Positions 45,850 through 55,416 of a stretch of DNA of 64,000 nucleotides are shown piece by piece. The DNA is from Pseudomonas viridiflava (GTDB lineage Bacteria; Pseudomonadota; Gammaproteobacteria; Pseudomonadales; Pseudomonadaceae), in the NCBI GenBank assembly GCA_900596015.1, contig UVIF01000001.1:390513-454512 (forward strand), given 5' to 3'. The stretch's first letter is position 1. Each line of letters begins with the position of its first letter. The notes below the pieces were generated by a model that had not been told where the DNA came from, made no database searches, and saw only the letters and a program-made list of their open reading frames with translations. The position numbers and the translations under genes are program-made.

Positions 45850-46527
45850 ATGGATCTGAGCACACCACAGGATGCCGACGGCATCGCCGAACACATCACC
45901 ATCGCCATCATGGAGCACCGCCTGCCGCCGGGTATCAAGCTGGCCGAGGAGAAGCTGGCGATCGCTTTCGGCGTGGGTCGCAACAAGATCCGCCAGGCCT
46001 TGATGGCGCTCGCCAAGGAAGGTCTGGTCAAGCTCCACCCCAACCGCGGCGCGTTCGTCACCAGCCCCACCGTGCAGGAAACCCGCGACCTGTTCGCCAC
46101 CCGCCGGCTGCTGGAACCGGAGATCATTCGCAACGTCATCCATCGCTCGACCAAGGCCCAACGCAAGCCACTGCATGCACACCTGAAAAAGGAGGCCATG
46201 GCGCGCAAGAACCAGGACCGCCGCGCGCTGATCAAGCTGTCCGGCGACTTCCACAGCCTGCTGGCCGAGATCGCCGGCAACAGCTTCATTACCCGCATCA
46301 TGCGCCAGTTGTGTCCGGTCACCTCACTGATGCATGCACTCTACGATGGTCCGCAGATGCACGCCTGCCCGGAGGACGAGCACGGTGCAATCGTTGCCGC
46401 CATCGAAGCGCAGGACGAGAAACGCGCCATTGCCCTGATGCTGCATCACCTTGCCCACGTGGAAAGCGTGCTGGACCTGAGCCAGGAACAGCACAGCGCG
46501 ATCAGGTGGGAGAGTGTCTTCGGGTAA
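45850..46527 (+). CDS. GntR family regulator, FCD type (paralogue 2)
   Basis: 225 residues; AGGAAA precedes the ATG. The winged helix (KLAEEKLAIAFGVGRNKIRQ; PNRGAFVTSPTV) and FCD domain (SGDFHSLLAEIA; EDEHGAIVAAIE) align along their length with the regulator at 38595-39326 (shared MEHRL, PG-KL-EEKLA, PNRGAF, LSG-FH, IALML-HL), so the two are duplicates. As last gene of the PotABCD-type operon it probably controls that operon and the divergent amidase. Confidence 0.88.
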   Translation: MDLSTPQDADGIAEHITIAIMEHRLPPGIKLAEEKLAIAFGVGRNKIRQALMALAKEGLVKLHPNRGAFVTSPTVQETRDLFATRRLLEPEIIRNVIHRSTKAQRKPLHAHLKKEAMARKNQDRRALIKLSGDFHSLLAEIAGNSFITRIMRQLCPVTSLMHALYDGPQMHACPEDEHGAIVAAIEAQDEKRAIALMLHHLAHVESVLDLSQEQHSAIRWESVFG

Positions 46528-46539
46528 AGAGAGCCGCTT

Positions 46540-47448
46540 TCACACTGCGGCGGCGTCACGCTCCAGCCACGCCTGGGCAATCTGCTCGCGGGTGGCGAAC
46601 CACACACCTTCATGGCCCTGCGCGTACTCGATGAACTTCTGCAGGGCACGCACCCGGCCCGGGCGTCCGACCATGCGCGGGTGCAGGCCGACGGACATCA
46701 TGCGCAGGCCGTCTGCAGATTCTTCGTGCAGCACCTCGAAGCTTTCCTTCATGTATTCAAGAAAGTCGGAAGCCTGGGACAGGCCCGGCGAATTCCAGTA
46801 GCGGAAATCATTCACATCACTGGTGTACGGCACCACCAGGTGGCGTTTGCCTTCCACGTCGACGAAGTACGGCACGTCATCGTTGTAGGCATCGGAGTCA
46901 TAGAGGAACCCGCCCTCCTCAGCCACCAGGCGACGGGTGCGCACGCTGGCGCCATAGCGGCAGTACCAGCCTACCGGGCGCTTGCCGCAGGTGCGCTGGA
47001 AGGACTCGATGGCCAGGCGGATGTGCTCGCGCTCCTGCTCCTCGGTCAGGCGGAACACTTCCTCCCAGCGGTAGCCATGGCTGCACACTTCGTGGCCCAG
47101 CTCGACCGCCGCCCGCGCCACGTCGGGGTTCTGCTCGAAGGCCACCGCGCAGGCATGGAACGTGGCCGGCACGCTGGCCTTCTGCAGAATCTGCAGGATG
47201 CGCCAGATGCCGACCCGCGAGCCATATTCGTACATCGACTCCATGGCCAGGTTGCGTACGCCATCGGGAAACTGATAGCTGCCCCACTCGGTCATGCTTT
47301 CCTGATCGGGATCGCCCATGGCCAGGGACCGTTCGGAGCCTTCCTCGTAGTTGATGACCAGGCTGATCGCCAGCCGGGCGCCATTGGGCCAGGTACCCTG
47401 GGGACGTTGCTGGCCATAGCCGACCAGATCTCTTAGGGGTGATGTCAC
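46540..47448 (-). CDS. Polysaccharide deacetylase-family protein, allantoinase PuuE-like
   Basis: 302 residues from a GTG at 47448 (MTSPLRDLVGYG); GGAGAG lies about 9 bases upstream. PuuE features: the N-terminal DLVGYGQQRPQGTWPNGARLA and NYEEGSE, then SHGYRWEE and the RYGASVRTRRL block. PuuE is a metal-sparse NodB-fold enzyme that hydrolyses allantoin to allantoate. Other members act on cyclic imides or cytosine-like rings, and no allantoin-pathway gene (allantoicase, PuuD, urate oxidase) is nearby. It is encoded just after the RpiR regulator. Confidence 0.84.
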   Translation of the reverse strand: MTSPLRDLVGYGQQRPQGTWPNGARLAISLVINYEEGSERSLAMGDPDQESMTEWGSYQFPDGVRNLAMESMYEYGSRVGIWRILQILQKASVPATFHACAVAFEQNPDVARAAVELGHEVCSHGYRWEEVFRLTEEQEREHIRLAIESFQRTCGKRPVGWYCRYGASVRTRRLVAEEGGFLYDSDAYNDDVPYFVDVEGKRHLVVPYTSDVNDFRYWNSPGLSQASDFLEYMKESFEVLHEESADGLRMMSVGLHPRMVGRPGRVRALQKFIEYAQGHEGVWFATREQIAQAWLERDAAAV

Positions 47449-47493
47449 GGTACGGCTCTCCAGCAGGTTGGGCAAAGTGCCGGGCCTGGGGCC

Positions 47494-48366
47494 TCAGCAG
47501 TCGATATCTTTCAAAGCGTCGTGGTCGATGCCGCCAAAGGTTTCACCTGCGGCGAAGGCCAGGCCCATGGCCAGTGTCTGGGCCACGCAGAACGCGGCGG
47601 TCAATGAGCGAAAGCCAAGCAGTTCGGCGTCGTCGACTTCGATCATCACCGAGGCGCATTGGCCGATCGGGCTGAGCAGGCTGTCGGTGATGGCAACGAT
47701 CGGCGTCCCGGCCGCCACCGCCTGGTTGCAAGCGTCGATGGTTTCCTGGGCATACGGGGGGAAGCTCACTGCCACCAGCACGTCGTCACCGTGCAGCGCG
47801 CCGACCTGCTCGCGCAGGCTGCCGCCCAGGCCGCTGATGTGCACGGCACGGCGGCCGACCCGGCTCAAGGCATAGCTGAGGTAGGCGGCCATCGGAAACG
47901 AACGACGCATGCCCACCACGAACGTGGTGCGCGCCTGTTGCAGCAGAGCAATGGCCTGTTCCAGCGCTTGCACCTGCTGCCCTTCGGCGAGATGTTCGAG
48001 GGAGACGATGTTGGCCCGGCTGAAGGCGCCGAGCATGGCGCCCACATCGCTCGGGTCGTCCAGCAATTGTTCGCCCCGATAGTGGCGAATACGCTCCTTG
48101 AAGCTGCCCTGCCCGGCCTTTTCCAACGGCGCCTTGCACACCCGCTGCAGATCGCTGAAGCCGCCATAGCCCAGGGCCTGGGCCAGGCGAATGAACGCCG
48201 AAGCGGGAATCTGCGAACGCGCGGCCAGGGCGGCGACCGTATTGAGCGCCACATCATGGGGGTGCTCGATCACGTACTGGGCGGCATCGCGCATGCGCGC
48301 AGTAAGTTTGTCCTGCCCCACCGCAATGGCGCTGCGCAGTTCTTCAAGGGTGTGCGGTAATGGCAT
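47494..48366 (-). CDS. MurR/RpiR family transcriptional regulator
   Basis: 290 residues. N-terminal RpiR helix-turn-helix (AALAARSQIPASAFIRLAQAL) followed by a SIS domain (about 125-260; TTFVVGMRRSFPMAAYLSYAL, then VAITDSLLSPIGQCASVMIEV) that would bind a phosphosugar or related ligand. It sits between the deacetylase and aminotransferase genes in the same direction (gaps 45 and 21 bases) and is the likely local regulator. Confidence 0.88.
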   Translation of the reverse strand: MPLPHTLEELRSAIAVGQDKLTARMRDAAQYVIEHPHDVALNTVAALAARSQIPASAFIRLAQALGYGGFSDLQRVCKAPLEKAGQGSFKERIRHYRGEQLLDDPSDVGAMLGAFSRANIVSLEHLAEGQQVQALEQAIALLQQARTTFVVGMRRSFPMAAYLSYALSRVGRRAVHISGLGGSLREQVGALHGDDVLVAVSFPPYAQETIDACNQAVAAGTPIVAITDSLLSPIGQCASVMIEVDDAELLGFRSLTAAFCVAQTLAMGLAFAAGETFGGIDHDALKDIDC

Positions 48367-48387
48367 GGTTCAGTGGCTCGATGGCGG

Positions 48388-49635
48388 TCAGCTGGGACGC
48401 AGGTCTGCGATGGCTCGGGCCAGGCATTCCACCAGTCGCGTCATTTCATCGACGGTGTTGTAGTGCGCGATGGAAACGCGCACCACCCCTCCCTGAGGTG
48501 CCAGGCCCAGTTCTTCGATCAAGTGACGGGCATAGAAGTCACCAAAACGAATGCCGATGCGCGCCGCGTCCACCTGTCGCACGATGGCCTCGGACTGCAC
48601 GCCCTCGACGACGAAGCTGATGGTCGGTACCCGATCGCCCGCCGTCACTCGTGTTTTGCCGATGATGCGCACGCCGTCGGCCTCGCGCAGATAGCCCAGC
48701 AGAATCTCGGCCAGGAGGTTTTCCTGTACCTCGAACGCATCGAAGGCCGCCTGCATGATCTGTCGTTCGCTGCCTTCGGTACCCAGGCGCCGGCCGATGT
48801 CCAGCAGGTAGTCACTGATGCCTACGCAGCCGTAGGACAGTTCGTAGTTGACGTTGCCCGGCTGCAGCTTGTACGGCAGGACGTCCTGGCCGATGAAGAA
48901 ATGGTTGAGGCTGGGCAGTTCCAGCAGCAGTTCGCGCTTGCCCCACAGCACCGCGAAATGCGGCCCGAACACTTTGTAGAAGCTGAACACGTAATAGTCG
49001 GCGCCGCTGGCCTGCACATCGACCAGACGGTGCGGCGCGTACGCCACCGCGTCCACCACCAGCTTGGCACCGCAGGCGTGCACGCGCTCGGCGACCTGCG
49101 CGACCGGGTTGACGCTGCCCAGAATGTTCGACGCGTGGGTCATCGCCACGTAACGCGTGCGCGGTCCGAGAAGTTGCTCCAGGTCGCGCAGCTCCAGCTC
49201 CAGGCTGGACCGATCCACCGACCATACGCGCAGGGTGGCCCCGCGCTCTTCGCACAGCCGCTGCCAGGGGCCGATGTTGGCTTCGTGGTCGCTGTGCGTG
49301 ACGATGATCTCGTCGCCCGCGCCAATCGACGACGCAATCGCCCGCGCCAGCAACTGCAGCAACAAAGTGGTCGAACCGCCCATCACACACTCTTCAGAGT
49401 GGCGAGCGTTGATCAACTGGGCCACCGAGGCCCGTGCTTCCAGCACCTTGGCACCGGCTTGCACCGACGGCTCGTACGAAGCGCCCAACTGCACGGCGTG
49501 GTTGAGCAGGTACTGGCTGATGCGCTCGGCCACCGGCTTGAGTACCGCCGAGCCGCCAGCGTTGTCCAGGTAGCCGTAGCCGTCGGCGAGTGCGGGAAAT
49601 TGGCGACGGACGTAGTCGATATCGAGGGCAGTCAA
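48388..49635 (-). CDS. Class V aminotransferase, cysteine desulfurase-like
   Basis: 415 residues; fold type I PLP enzyme. The Schiff-base Lys is in VFSFYKVFGPHFAVLW, with Asp and His partners (KLVVDAVAYAPH; THSDHEAN). It matches the VC1184-type cysteine-desulfurase-like family (MTALDIDYVRRQFPAL). These have lyase or transaminase activities that are mostly unknown; no Fe-S cluster gene is adjacent. It is flanked by an amino-acid importer on one side and the RpiR gene on the other. Confidence 0.86.
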   Translation of the reverse strand: MTALDIDYVRRQFPALADGYGYLDNAGGSAVLKPVAERISQYLLNHAVQLGASYEPSVQAGAKVLEARASVAQLINARHSEECVMGGSTTLLLQLLARAIASSIGAGDEIIVTHSDHEANIGPWQRLCEERGATLRVWSVDRSSLELELRDLEQLLGPRTRYVAMTHASNILGSVNPVAQVAERVHACGAKLVVDAVAYAPHRLVDVQASGADYYVFSFYKVFGPHFAVLWGKRELLLELPSLNHFFIGQDVLPYKLQPGNVNYELSYGCVGISDYLLDIGRRLGTEGSERQIMQAAFDAFEVQENLLAEILLGYLREADGVRIIGKTRVTAGDRVPTISFVVEGVQSEAIVRQVDAARIGIRFGDFYARHLIEELGLAPQGGVVRVSIAHYNTVDEMTRLVECLARAIADLRPS

Positions 49636-49672
49636 AGTGAGTCTCCCGTTTGCTTGTTAGGGGTAGAGCCTG

Positions 49673-50407
49673 TCAGTGGTGCAGGATGGCCTGCAGGAAT
49701 GCCTGGGTACGGGGTTCCTGGGGCGCGGTGAAGAAGGCCTGGGGATGGTTCTGTTCGATGATGCGACCGGTTTCCATGAAGATCACCCGGTCGGCGACCT
49801 TGCGGGCGAAGCCCATCTCATGGGTCACCACGATCATGGTCACGCCGGAGCGGGCGAGGTTCTGCATCACGTCGAGCACTTCGCCGACCATTTCCGGGTC
49901 CAGCGCCGAGGTCGGCTCGTCGAACAGGATCACCCGCGGTTCCATGGCCATGGTCCGGGCGATCGCGACCCGTTGCTGCTGGCCTCCGGACAACTGGCTG
50001 GGGTACTTGTCGGCATGCGCAGACATGCCGACCTTTTCCAGCAACAGCCGCGCGCGCTCCTGGGCATCGCGTCGGTTCATACCGCGCACGCGCACCGGCG
50101 CCAGGGCCACATTGGCCAGCACGGTCAGGTGGGGATAGAGATTGAAGTTCTGAAACACCATGCCCACTTCGCAGCGGATGCCGGCGAGCTTGGGGCCGGT
50201 TTCCACGCGCTGCCCGGACACCCGGATGTCGCCACCCTGGTAGGGCTCGAGCAGGTTGATGCAGCGAATCAGCGTGGATTTCCCCGACCCGGAAGGCCCC
50301 AGGATCACCACCACTTCGCCCTGGGCGACGGTCAGGTTGATGTCGCTGAGGGCCTGGAATGGCCCGTAGAATTTGTCCAGCCGTTCGATTTCGATGACGT
50401 TGCTCAT
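49673..50407 (-). CDS. Polar amino-acid ABC transporter ATP-binding protein
   Basis: 244 residues from the ATG at 50407, overlapping the permease stop by four bases. Walker [12 protein letters not shown], signature [15 protein letters not shown], Walker [17 protein letters not shown], switch His in [11 protein letters not shown]. The ending ([17 protein letters not shown]) is the GlnQ/HisP/ArtP type. The open frame appears much longer to the right, but the extension runs through the permease gene in another frame and is not coding. Confidence 0.95.
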   Translation of the reverse strand: MSNVIEIERLDKFYGPFQALSDINLTVAQGEVVVILGPSGSGKSTLIRCINLLEPYQGGDIRVSGQRVETGPKLAGIRCEVGMVFQNFNLYPHLTVLANVALAPVRVRGMNRRDAQERARLLLEKVGMSAHADKYPSQLSGGQQQRVAIARTMAMEPRVILFDEPTSALDPEMVGEVLDVMQNLARSGVTMIVVTHEMGFARKVADRVIFMETGRIIEQNHPQAFFTAPQEPRTQAFLQAILHH

Positions 50408-51081
50408 GCGCGCTTGCCTCCGCTGCCGTTGCGACGCTCTACCCAGCTGACCAACTGCACCAGTGGCAGCAGCAACAACAGGTACATGATCGCCGCCCCT
50501 ACAAGCGGCGTTGGATTGGCCGACAGCGCCTGGGCCTGGGTGGCTTGCTTGAGCAGGTCGGGCATGGCCACCACCGAGGCCAGGGCGGTGTCCTTCATGA
50601 CGTTGATGCAGTTGCTGGTCATGGGCGGCAGAACGATGCGCATGGCCTGGGGCAGGATCACATCGCGCATGGTGTTGAAGAAGCTCATGCCCTGCGAAGC
50701 CGCCGCTTCGAACTGCCCCTTGGGAATGGCCTCGATGCCGGAGCGGAAGATCTCCGCCGAATAGGCGCACGACACCAGCGACAGCGCGGCCGTGGCGGCA
50801 GCGAAGGACGACAGGCGAATGCCGACGAAGGGCAAGGCGTAGTAGATCAACACCAGCAGGACCAGCAGCGGGATGGACCGCAGCACATCGATGTACACCC
50901 GTGCCAGCCAGCGCACGGGGGTGTAGCCATACAATCTGAGCATGGCCAGCAGCAGACCGCCGGCCAGGCCCAGTACGATACTCACCACGCCGAGCAATAT
51001 GGTCACGCCAAGGCCGCGCAGCATCAAAGGCAGCGCGTCGACGAACACGTCCCAGTTGAAGAAAGTCTGTAGCAACTCCAT
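50404..51081 (-). CDS. Polar amino-acid ABC transporter permease
   Basis: 225 residues, HisM/GltK family. About five membrane segments with the EAA motif [21 protein letters not shown] and the [20 protein letters not shown] family block. GGTAACC precedes the ATG weakly. Lies 51 bases after the binding-protein stop. Confidence 0.93.
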   Translation of the reverse strand: MELLQTFFNWDVFVDALPLMLRGLGVTILLGVVSIVLGLAGGLLLAMLRLYGYTPVRWLARVYIDVLRSIPLLVLLVLIYYALPFVGIRLSSFAAATAALSLVSCAYSAEIFRSGIEAIPKGQFEAAASQGMSFFNTMRDVILPQAMRIVLPPMTSNCINVMKDTALASVVAMPDLLKQATQAQALSANPTPLVGAAIMYLLLLLPLVQLVSWVERRNGSGGKRA

Positions 51082-51132
51082 GAACGGTTACCTTGGTCGT
51101 GGGCCGGTAGCGGGCGGGTCGAAGCGCGGTGC

Positions 51133-51909
51133 TTATTGCGGAACGTCGACGACTTTCACGGTGCTGGAGTCGTCTGCGGCGGCCGCACCGAACCACTTCT
51201 TGTGCAGGTCGGCGATCACGCCGTCTTTTTTCATCTCGCTGATGATCGTGTTCACTCGTGCGCCTTCGGCCCAGCCTTTGGCGTGCATCAGCGAGTACTT
51301 CTCGCCGGTGGGGATGCGCGCGACCACGGCATACTGCGGCTTGTCCTTGATGTAATAGAGCACGGCGGGAATGTCGCTGATGTAGCCATCCATGCGCCCG
51401 GACGCCAGGTCGAGCATGGCCGGCGACAGCCCTTCGTAGCGCGAGATGTCCTTGAACTTGTATTCGCCCTGATGCTTGGCGGCCCACATGTCACCGGTCG
51501 AACCGGTGTCGACGCCGACCACCTTGCCGCTCATGTCATCCAGGCCCTTGATGCCGGACTTGGTCAGCACCGACAGCGACTGGTCGCTGTCGTAGTACGG
51601 CTGGGCGAACCCGACCGATTCCAGGCGTTTGGGGGTGATGGTGATCGAAGAAATGGCGATGTCGGCGCGCTTGGACTGCACGGCGCTGAACAGGCCATTG
51701 AACGGGATGTTGACGAACTCCACGGTCTTGCCGGCGCGCTTGGCGACTTCCTTCACTACATCGACTTCAAAGCCGACGATGTCGCCCTTGGCATCCTGGA
51801 ACTCCCAGGGCACGTTGCCGACATTGGCACCCACGGTCCAATCGGCAGCCAGTGCCGAGGCCGAAAACGCAGTGGCTACAGCCATGCTCAAAAGTACTTT
51901 CACGCTCAT
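51133..51909 (-). CDS. Polar amino-acid ABC transporter substrate-binding protein
   Basis: 258 residues, PBP family 3. Signal peptide about 1-21 ([21 protein letters not shown]). The mature start [20 protein letters not shown] is typical of glutamine/arginine-binding proteins; the ligand loops ([31 protein letters not shown]) are present. Ligand not identifiable. First gene of the leftward importer operon; its promoter should lie in the 51910-52262 gap. Confidence 0.92.
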   Translation of the reverse strand: MSVKVLLSMAVATAFSASALAADWTVGANVGNVPWEFQDAKGDIVGFEVDVVKEVAKRAGKTVEFVNIPFNGLFSAVQSKRADIAISSITITPKRLESVGFAQPYYDSDQSLSVLTKSGIKGLDDMSGKVVGVDTGSTGDMWAAKHQGEYKFKDISRYEGLSPAMLDLASGRMDGYISDIPAVLYYIKDKPQYAVVARIPTGEKYSLMHAKGWAEGARVNTIISEMKKDGVIADLHKKWFGAAAADDSSTVKVVDVPQ

Positions 51910-52262
51910 GTCCAGTTCCCCGATTCACGTCAGTGCCAATGGCGGCCTGGGTGCTAGCGCAGGCCTGTCGAGAACGAGACTAGAGCCAAGAATCAAATAC
52001 TTCAAGAACTAAATTTAATGAATTAAATGCTCCATTGGAGGGCGGTACTTGCCCGCATTGGTGCATCTGGCAAACGCAGGAAGCGTACGCTATGGCGGCT
52101 GCCGGATGCGGCACACAGGCCAAGGGCGCACCTTGGAGGGGCATGTTCACTCCCTCCCCCGTAGGAGCAGTCAGTGGCTGCGAAAGCCTCACCGCGGTCC
52201 ACCTGACCCACCGCGCCACCCTCTTCGCGGGCAGAGCCCGCTCCCACAGGTCTACCTTGCAA
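51910..52262. repeat. Right-border gap with two REP elements
   Basis: This 353-base gap holds no convincing gene. An AT-rich stretch at about 51980-52030 (TTCAAGAACTAAATTTAATG) lies just upstream of the importer and may contain its promoter. A forward-type REP at 52161-52187 and a reverse-type REP at 52223-52250 lie close to the end of scpB. They mark the right edge of the accessory region. Confidence 0.8.
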
Positions 52263-53018
52263 TCAGCGGTCTTCGTCGCTCGGCGCAGGATCTTCGAGCA
52301 GATCGTCGAAGTCGATCTTGAGCCCCTGCTCCATCGAGTCGAGTTCCACTAGCAACGAGCGGAAGCTGGTCTCGTCTTTAGGGGGTGCCTCGCCCTCACC
52401 CTCGGCACTGGCATCGGCCAACGCCTGCAGATGGGCGGGCACCGGCGCGTCTTCATCGTGGTCGTCGAGGACCGACTCAGGTTCCATCTCGCGCAGAACC
52501 GCCAGCGGCGGCAATTCGTCGAGACTCTTGAGGTTGAAGTGATCGAGAAACGCCTTGGTGGTGGCGAACATCGCCGGCCGACCCGGCACGTCGCGGTAAC
52601 CCACCACGCGGATCCACTCACGCTCCACCAGCGTCTTGACGATATTGCTGTTCACCGCCACGCCGCGCACGTCTTCGATCTCGCCGCGGGTGATGGGCTG
52701 GCGATAGGCAATCAGGGCCATGGTTTCCAGCAGCGCACGGGAATAGCGCTGCGGCCTTTCTTCCCAGAGCCGGCCCACCCAAGGCGCGTACTTCTCGCGG
52801 ATCTGCAGGCGGTAGCCGGATGCGACCTCGACCAGTTCGAACGCGCGCTTTTCGCAGGATTTGCTCAGGACTTCAAGCGCCTTCTTGAACACCGCCGGCT
52901 CCGGCCGCTCGGCCTCCTCGAACAGCTCATGGAGGCGTTCCAGAGACTGGGGTTTTCCGGAGGCCAGCAGGAAGGCTTCGAGCAGCGGCGCCAGATCGCG
53001 CGGGTCAGTCAAATTCAT
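52263..53018 (-). CDS. scpB: Segregation and condensation protein B
   Basis: 251 residues with two winged-helix domains: LAPLLEAFLLASGKPQSLER and ETMALIAYRQPITRGEIEDV with the GYRDVPGRPAMFATTKAFLDHF block, which define ScpB. The acidic C-terminal tail extends beyond the E. coli/Bacillus core. ScpB binds ScpA and SMC to form condensin. The ATG overlaps the scpA stop by four bases. Confidence 0.95.
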   Translation of the reverse strand: MNLTDPRDLAPLLEAFLLASGKPQSLERLHELFEEAERPEPAVFKKALEVLSKSCEKRAFELVEVASGYRLQIREKYAPWVGRLWEERPQRYSRALLETMALIAYRQPITRGEIEDVRGVAVNSNIVKTLVEREWIRVVGYRDVPGRPAMFATTKAFLDHFNLKSLDELPPLAVLREMEPESVLDDHDEDAPVPAHLQALADASAEGEGEAPPKDETSFRSLLVELDSMEQGLKIDFDDLLEDPAPSDEDR

Positions 53019-53851
53019 TGTTCGGCTCGGGCACGCACATGGATAGCGGCAAAGGCGTCATTCTGCACCAGTTCGATCAACTGCTCCTTGACCAGCTCGA
53101 GGATGGCCATGAAAGTCACCACCACACCGAGCTTGCCTTCCTCGGCACCGAACAGCTCGACGAAGGGTACGAAGCCGCCGCCGCGCAGGCGTTCGAGCAC
53201 CTGGCTCATGCGTTCGCGAGTCGACAGCGTCTCGCGGCTGACCTGATGGCTTTCGAACATGTCGCTGCGGCGCAACACATCGGCCATCGACATCAGCAGC
53301 TCTTCCAGGCTGACCTCGGGCAGCAGCTTGCGCACCTTGGCCTGAGGTGCATCGAGCCTGGGCACGTAAAGGTCGCGCCCTACCCGCTTGAGGGTGTCGA
53401 TGCCTTCGGCGGCAGCCTTGAAGCGCTCATACTCCTGCAGGCGGCGAATCAGCTCGGCTCGGGGGTCGTGCTCGTCATCTTCGACCACGGCGCTGCGCGG
53501 CAGCAGCATGCGCGATTTGATCTCCGCAAGCATGGCGGCCATCACCAGATATTCGGCGGCCAACTCCAGGCGCACGGTTTTCATCAGCTCGACGTAGCCC
53601 ATGTACTGACGGGTGATTTCCGCGACGGGAATGTCGAGAATGTCGATGTTCTGCTTGCGGATCAGATACAGCAGCAGGTCGAGCGGGCCTTCGAACGCTT
53701 CAAGGAACACCTCCAGCGCATCCGGCGGGATGTACAGGTCCTGGGGCATCTGGGTGAACGCCTGACCGTAGACCAGCGCCAGTTGCAGCTGCTCGGGCGA
53801 GCCTTGGGCAAGATTCATCGGCGGATCTTCGACCGCGCCCAGATCACTCAC
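53015..53851 (-). CDS. scpA: Segregation and condensation protein A
   Basis: 278 residues; GTG start overlapping the YciO-family stop (GTGA). The kleisin N-terminal block FEGPLDLLLYLIRKQNIDI and the C-terminal winged helix are visible. ScpA bridges SMC heads and recruits ScpB. The N-terminus is longer than in Bacillus by about 40 residues, as in other Pseudomonas ScpA proteins. Confidence 0.94.
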   Translation of the reverse strand: MSDLGAVEDPPMNLAQGSPEQLQLALVYGQAFTQMPQDLYIPPDALEVFLEAFEGPLDLLLYLIRKQNIDILDIPVAEITRQYMGYVELMKTVRLELAAEYLVMAAMLAEIKSRMLLPRSAVVEDDEHDPRAELIRRLQEYERFKAAAEGIDTLKRVGRDLYVPRLDAPQAKVRKLLPEVSLEELLMSMADVLRRSDMFESHQVSRETLSTRERMSQVLERLRGGGFVPFVELFGAEEGKLGVVVTFMAILELVKEQLIELVQNDAFAAIHVRARAEQ

Positions 53852-54477
53852 GCCATGGCCGCAAACGGTGCCGGATCACCACAGCCCACGCGCACCACCT
53901 GCGGATCGCCATCGGCCAGATTGATCACGGTCGACGCCTCGGTGCCGCCGAAACCACCGTCGATGATCAGGTCGACCTGCTTTTCCAGCAACTGGCGCAT
54001 TTCGTAAGGATCGCTGAGCGGCTCCTTGGCGCCGGGCATGATCAGGCTCACGCTCATCAGCGGTTCACCCAGCTCTTCCAGCAAGGCCAGGGCGATCGGA
54101 TGGCTGGGCACGCGCAGGCCGATGGTGCGGCGCTTGGGATGCAGCAGCAGGCGCGGCACTTCACGCGTGGCACTGAGGATGAACGTATAGGGCCCAGGTG
54201 TGTGCGCCTTGAGCAGGCGGAACGCCGCCGTATCGACCTTGGCGAACAGCCCCAGCTGCGACAGGTCACAGCAGATGATCGCGAAGTTGTGCTTGTCGTC
54301 CAGTTGCCGCAGACGGCGCACCCGTTCCACGGCGTTCTTGTCGCCGATCTGGCAACCGATGGCGTAGGAGGAATCGGTGGGGTAGATCACGATGCCACCG
54401 CCGCGAATGATCTCGACCGCTTGCTTGATCAGCCGCGGCTGCGGGTTCTGCGGATGGATCTGAAAGAATTGACTCAC
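53848..54477 (-). CDS. yciO: YciO-family L-threonylcarbamoyladenylate synthase-like protein
   Basis: 209 residues from a GTG at 54477 (VSQFFQIHPQNPQPRL), supported by AGGA 7 bases upstream; the frame is open further right without start evidence. SUA5/YciO signatures: GGGIVIYPTDSSYAIGC, RRLRQLDDKHNFAI and PGPYTFILSATREVP. YciO resembles TsaC but is usually much less active in t6A synthesis. Member of the PHP-YciO-ScpA-ScpB string. Confidence 0.9.
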   Translation of the reverse strand: MSQFFQIHPQNPQPRLIKQAVEIIRGGGIVIYPTDSSYAIGCQIGDKNAVERVRRLRQLDDKHNFAIICCDLSQLGLFAKVDTAAFRLLKAHTPGPYTFILSATREVPRLLLHPKRRTIGLRVPSHPIALALLEELGEPLMSVSLIMPGAKEPLSDPYEMRQLLEKQVDLIIDGGFGGTEASTVINLADGDPQVVRVGCGDPAPFAAMA

Positions 54478-54490
54478 GTTGGCATCCTGT

Positions 54491-55351
54491 TCAGGCGGAA
54501 GTTGACGGGTCGTGCTTGAACCGCGCGGACAACGGCGGCAGGTCGACGGGCAATGGGCGATAGACACCGATTTCACCCCACGTGCCCGGACCGTGGAAGT
54601 CGCTGCCGGCACTGACCATCAGGCCGAACTCGCGAGCCAGGATGGACAGCGTGCCGACCTGCTCGGCGGCCTGCATGCCGTTGACCACCTCGATCGCATG
54701 GCCACCGGCCTGGATATAGTCGCCGATCAGCTTGCGCCGCTTACTGCGCGTGAAGTCGTAGTGCAGCGGGTGAGCCAGGCTGATCCACGCCTTCGCCTCG
54801 CGCAATGTGCGCACGGTGTCCTCAAGCGTGGGCCAGTGCTGCTTGACGTCACCCAGTTTGCCCGCCCCCAGCCACTTGCGGAACGCTTCCTGGCGATCCT
54901 TGACGTGGCCCTGCTGTACGAGGAAATCGGCGAAGTGCGGGCGCGCCGGTGCATTGCCGCTGTCGCCCAGACCCTTCTGGATGGCCCGAGCCCCCTCCAG
55001 TGCACCGGGCATGCCCTTGAGCGCCAGACGTCGATCGATTTCTTCGGCGCGCAGCCAGCGACCATGGTGCAGGCTGTCGAGTGCGGCCACCAGCGGCGGT
55101 GCATCCAGAGCAAAATTGTAACCGAGCACGTGGATGGTCGCACCGCCCCAGGTGCACGACATTTCGACACCACTGACCCACTGCATGTTCAGTGCTGTGG
55201 CCGCCGCGCGGGCCTCTGGCAGGCCTTCCAGGGTGTCATGGTCGGTCAGGGCCAGGGTCTGCACGCCGTGATCGAAGGCTCGCTGCACCAGAACGGCAGG
55301 CGCGAGGGCACCGTCGGAGGCGGTGCTGTGGCAGTGCAGGTCAACATTCAT
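54491..55351 (-). CDS. PHP-domain 5'-3' exonuclease (RNase AM/YciV-type)
   Basis: 286 residues. PHP metal ligands are seen in the N-terminus VDLHCHSTASDGALAP and in TDHDTLEGLPEA, then HPLHYDFTRSKRRKLI and SAGSDFHGPGTWGE. E. coli YciV (RNase AM) trims RNA 5' ends and phosphoadenosine phosphates. It is divergent from yciB and upstream of yciO with a 13-base gap. Confidence 0.92.
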   Translation of the reverse strand: MNVDLHCHSTASDGALAPAVLVQRAFDHGVQTLALTDHDTLEGLPEARAAATALNMQWVSGVEMSCTWGGATIHVLGYNFALDAPPLVAALDSLHHGRWLRAEEIDRRLALKGMPGALEGARAIQKGLGDSGNAPARPHFADFLVQQGHVKDRQEAFRKWLGAGKLGDVKQHWPTLEDTVRTLREAKAWISLAHPLHYDFTRSKRRKLIGDYIQAGGHAIEVVNGMQAAEQVGTLSILAREFGLMVSAGSDFHGPGTWGEIGVYRPLPVDLPPLSARFKHDPSTSA

Positions 55352-55416
55352 AGTGGCGCTTTCGCAGTCATTGATGTTTGTTATTATGCCGCCACATCCT
55401 GCTTCTGGCTGCCACT

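Noticed and set aside
49673-51487. 604-residue frame that appears to fuse an upstream region to the amino-acid ATPase
   Set aside because: The extension runs in a different frame through the permease and binding-protein genes, which are certain; the ATPase starts at 50407.
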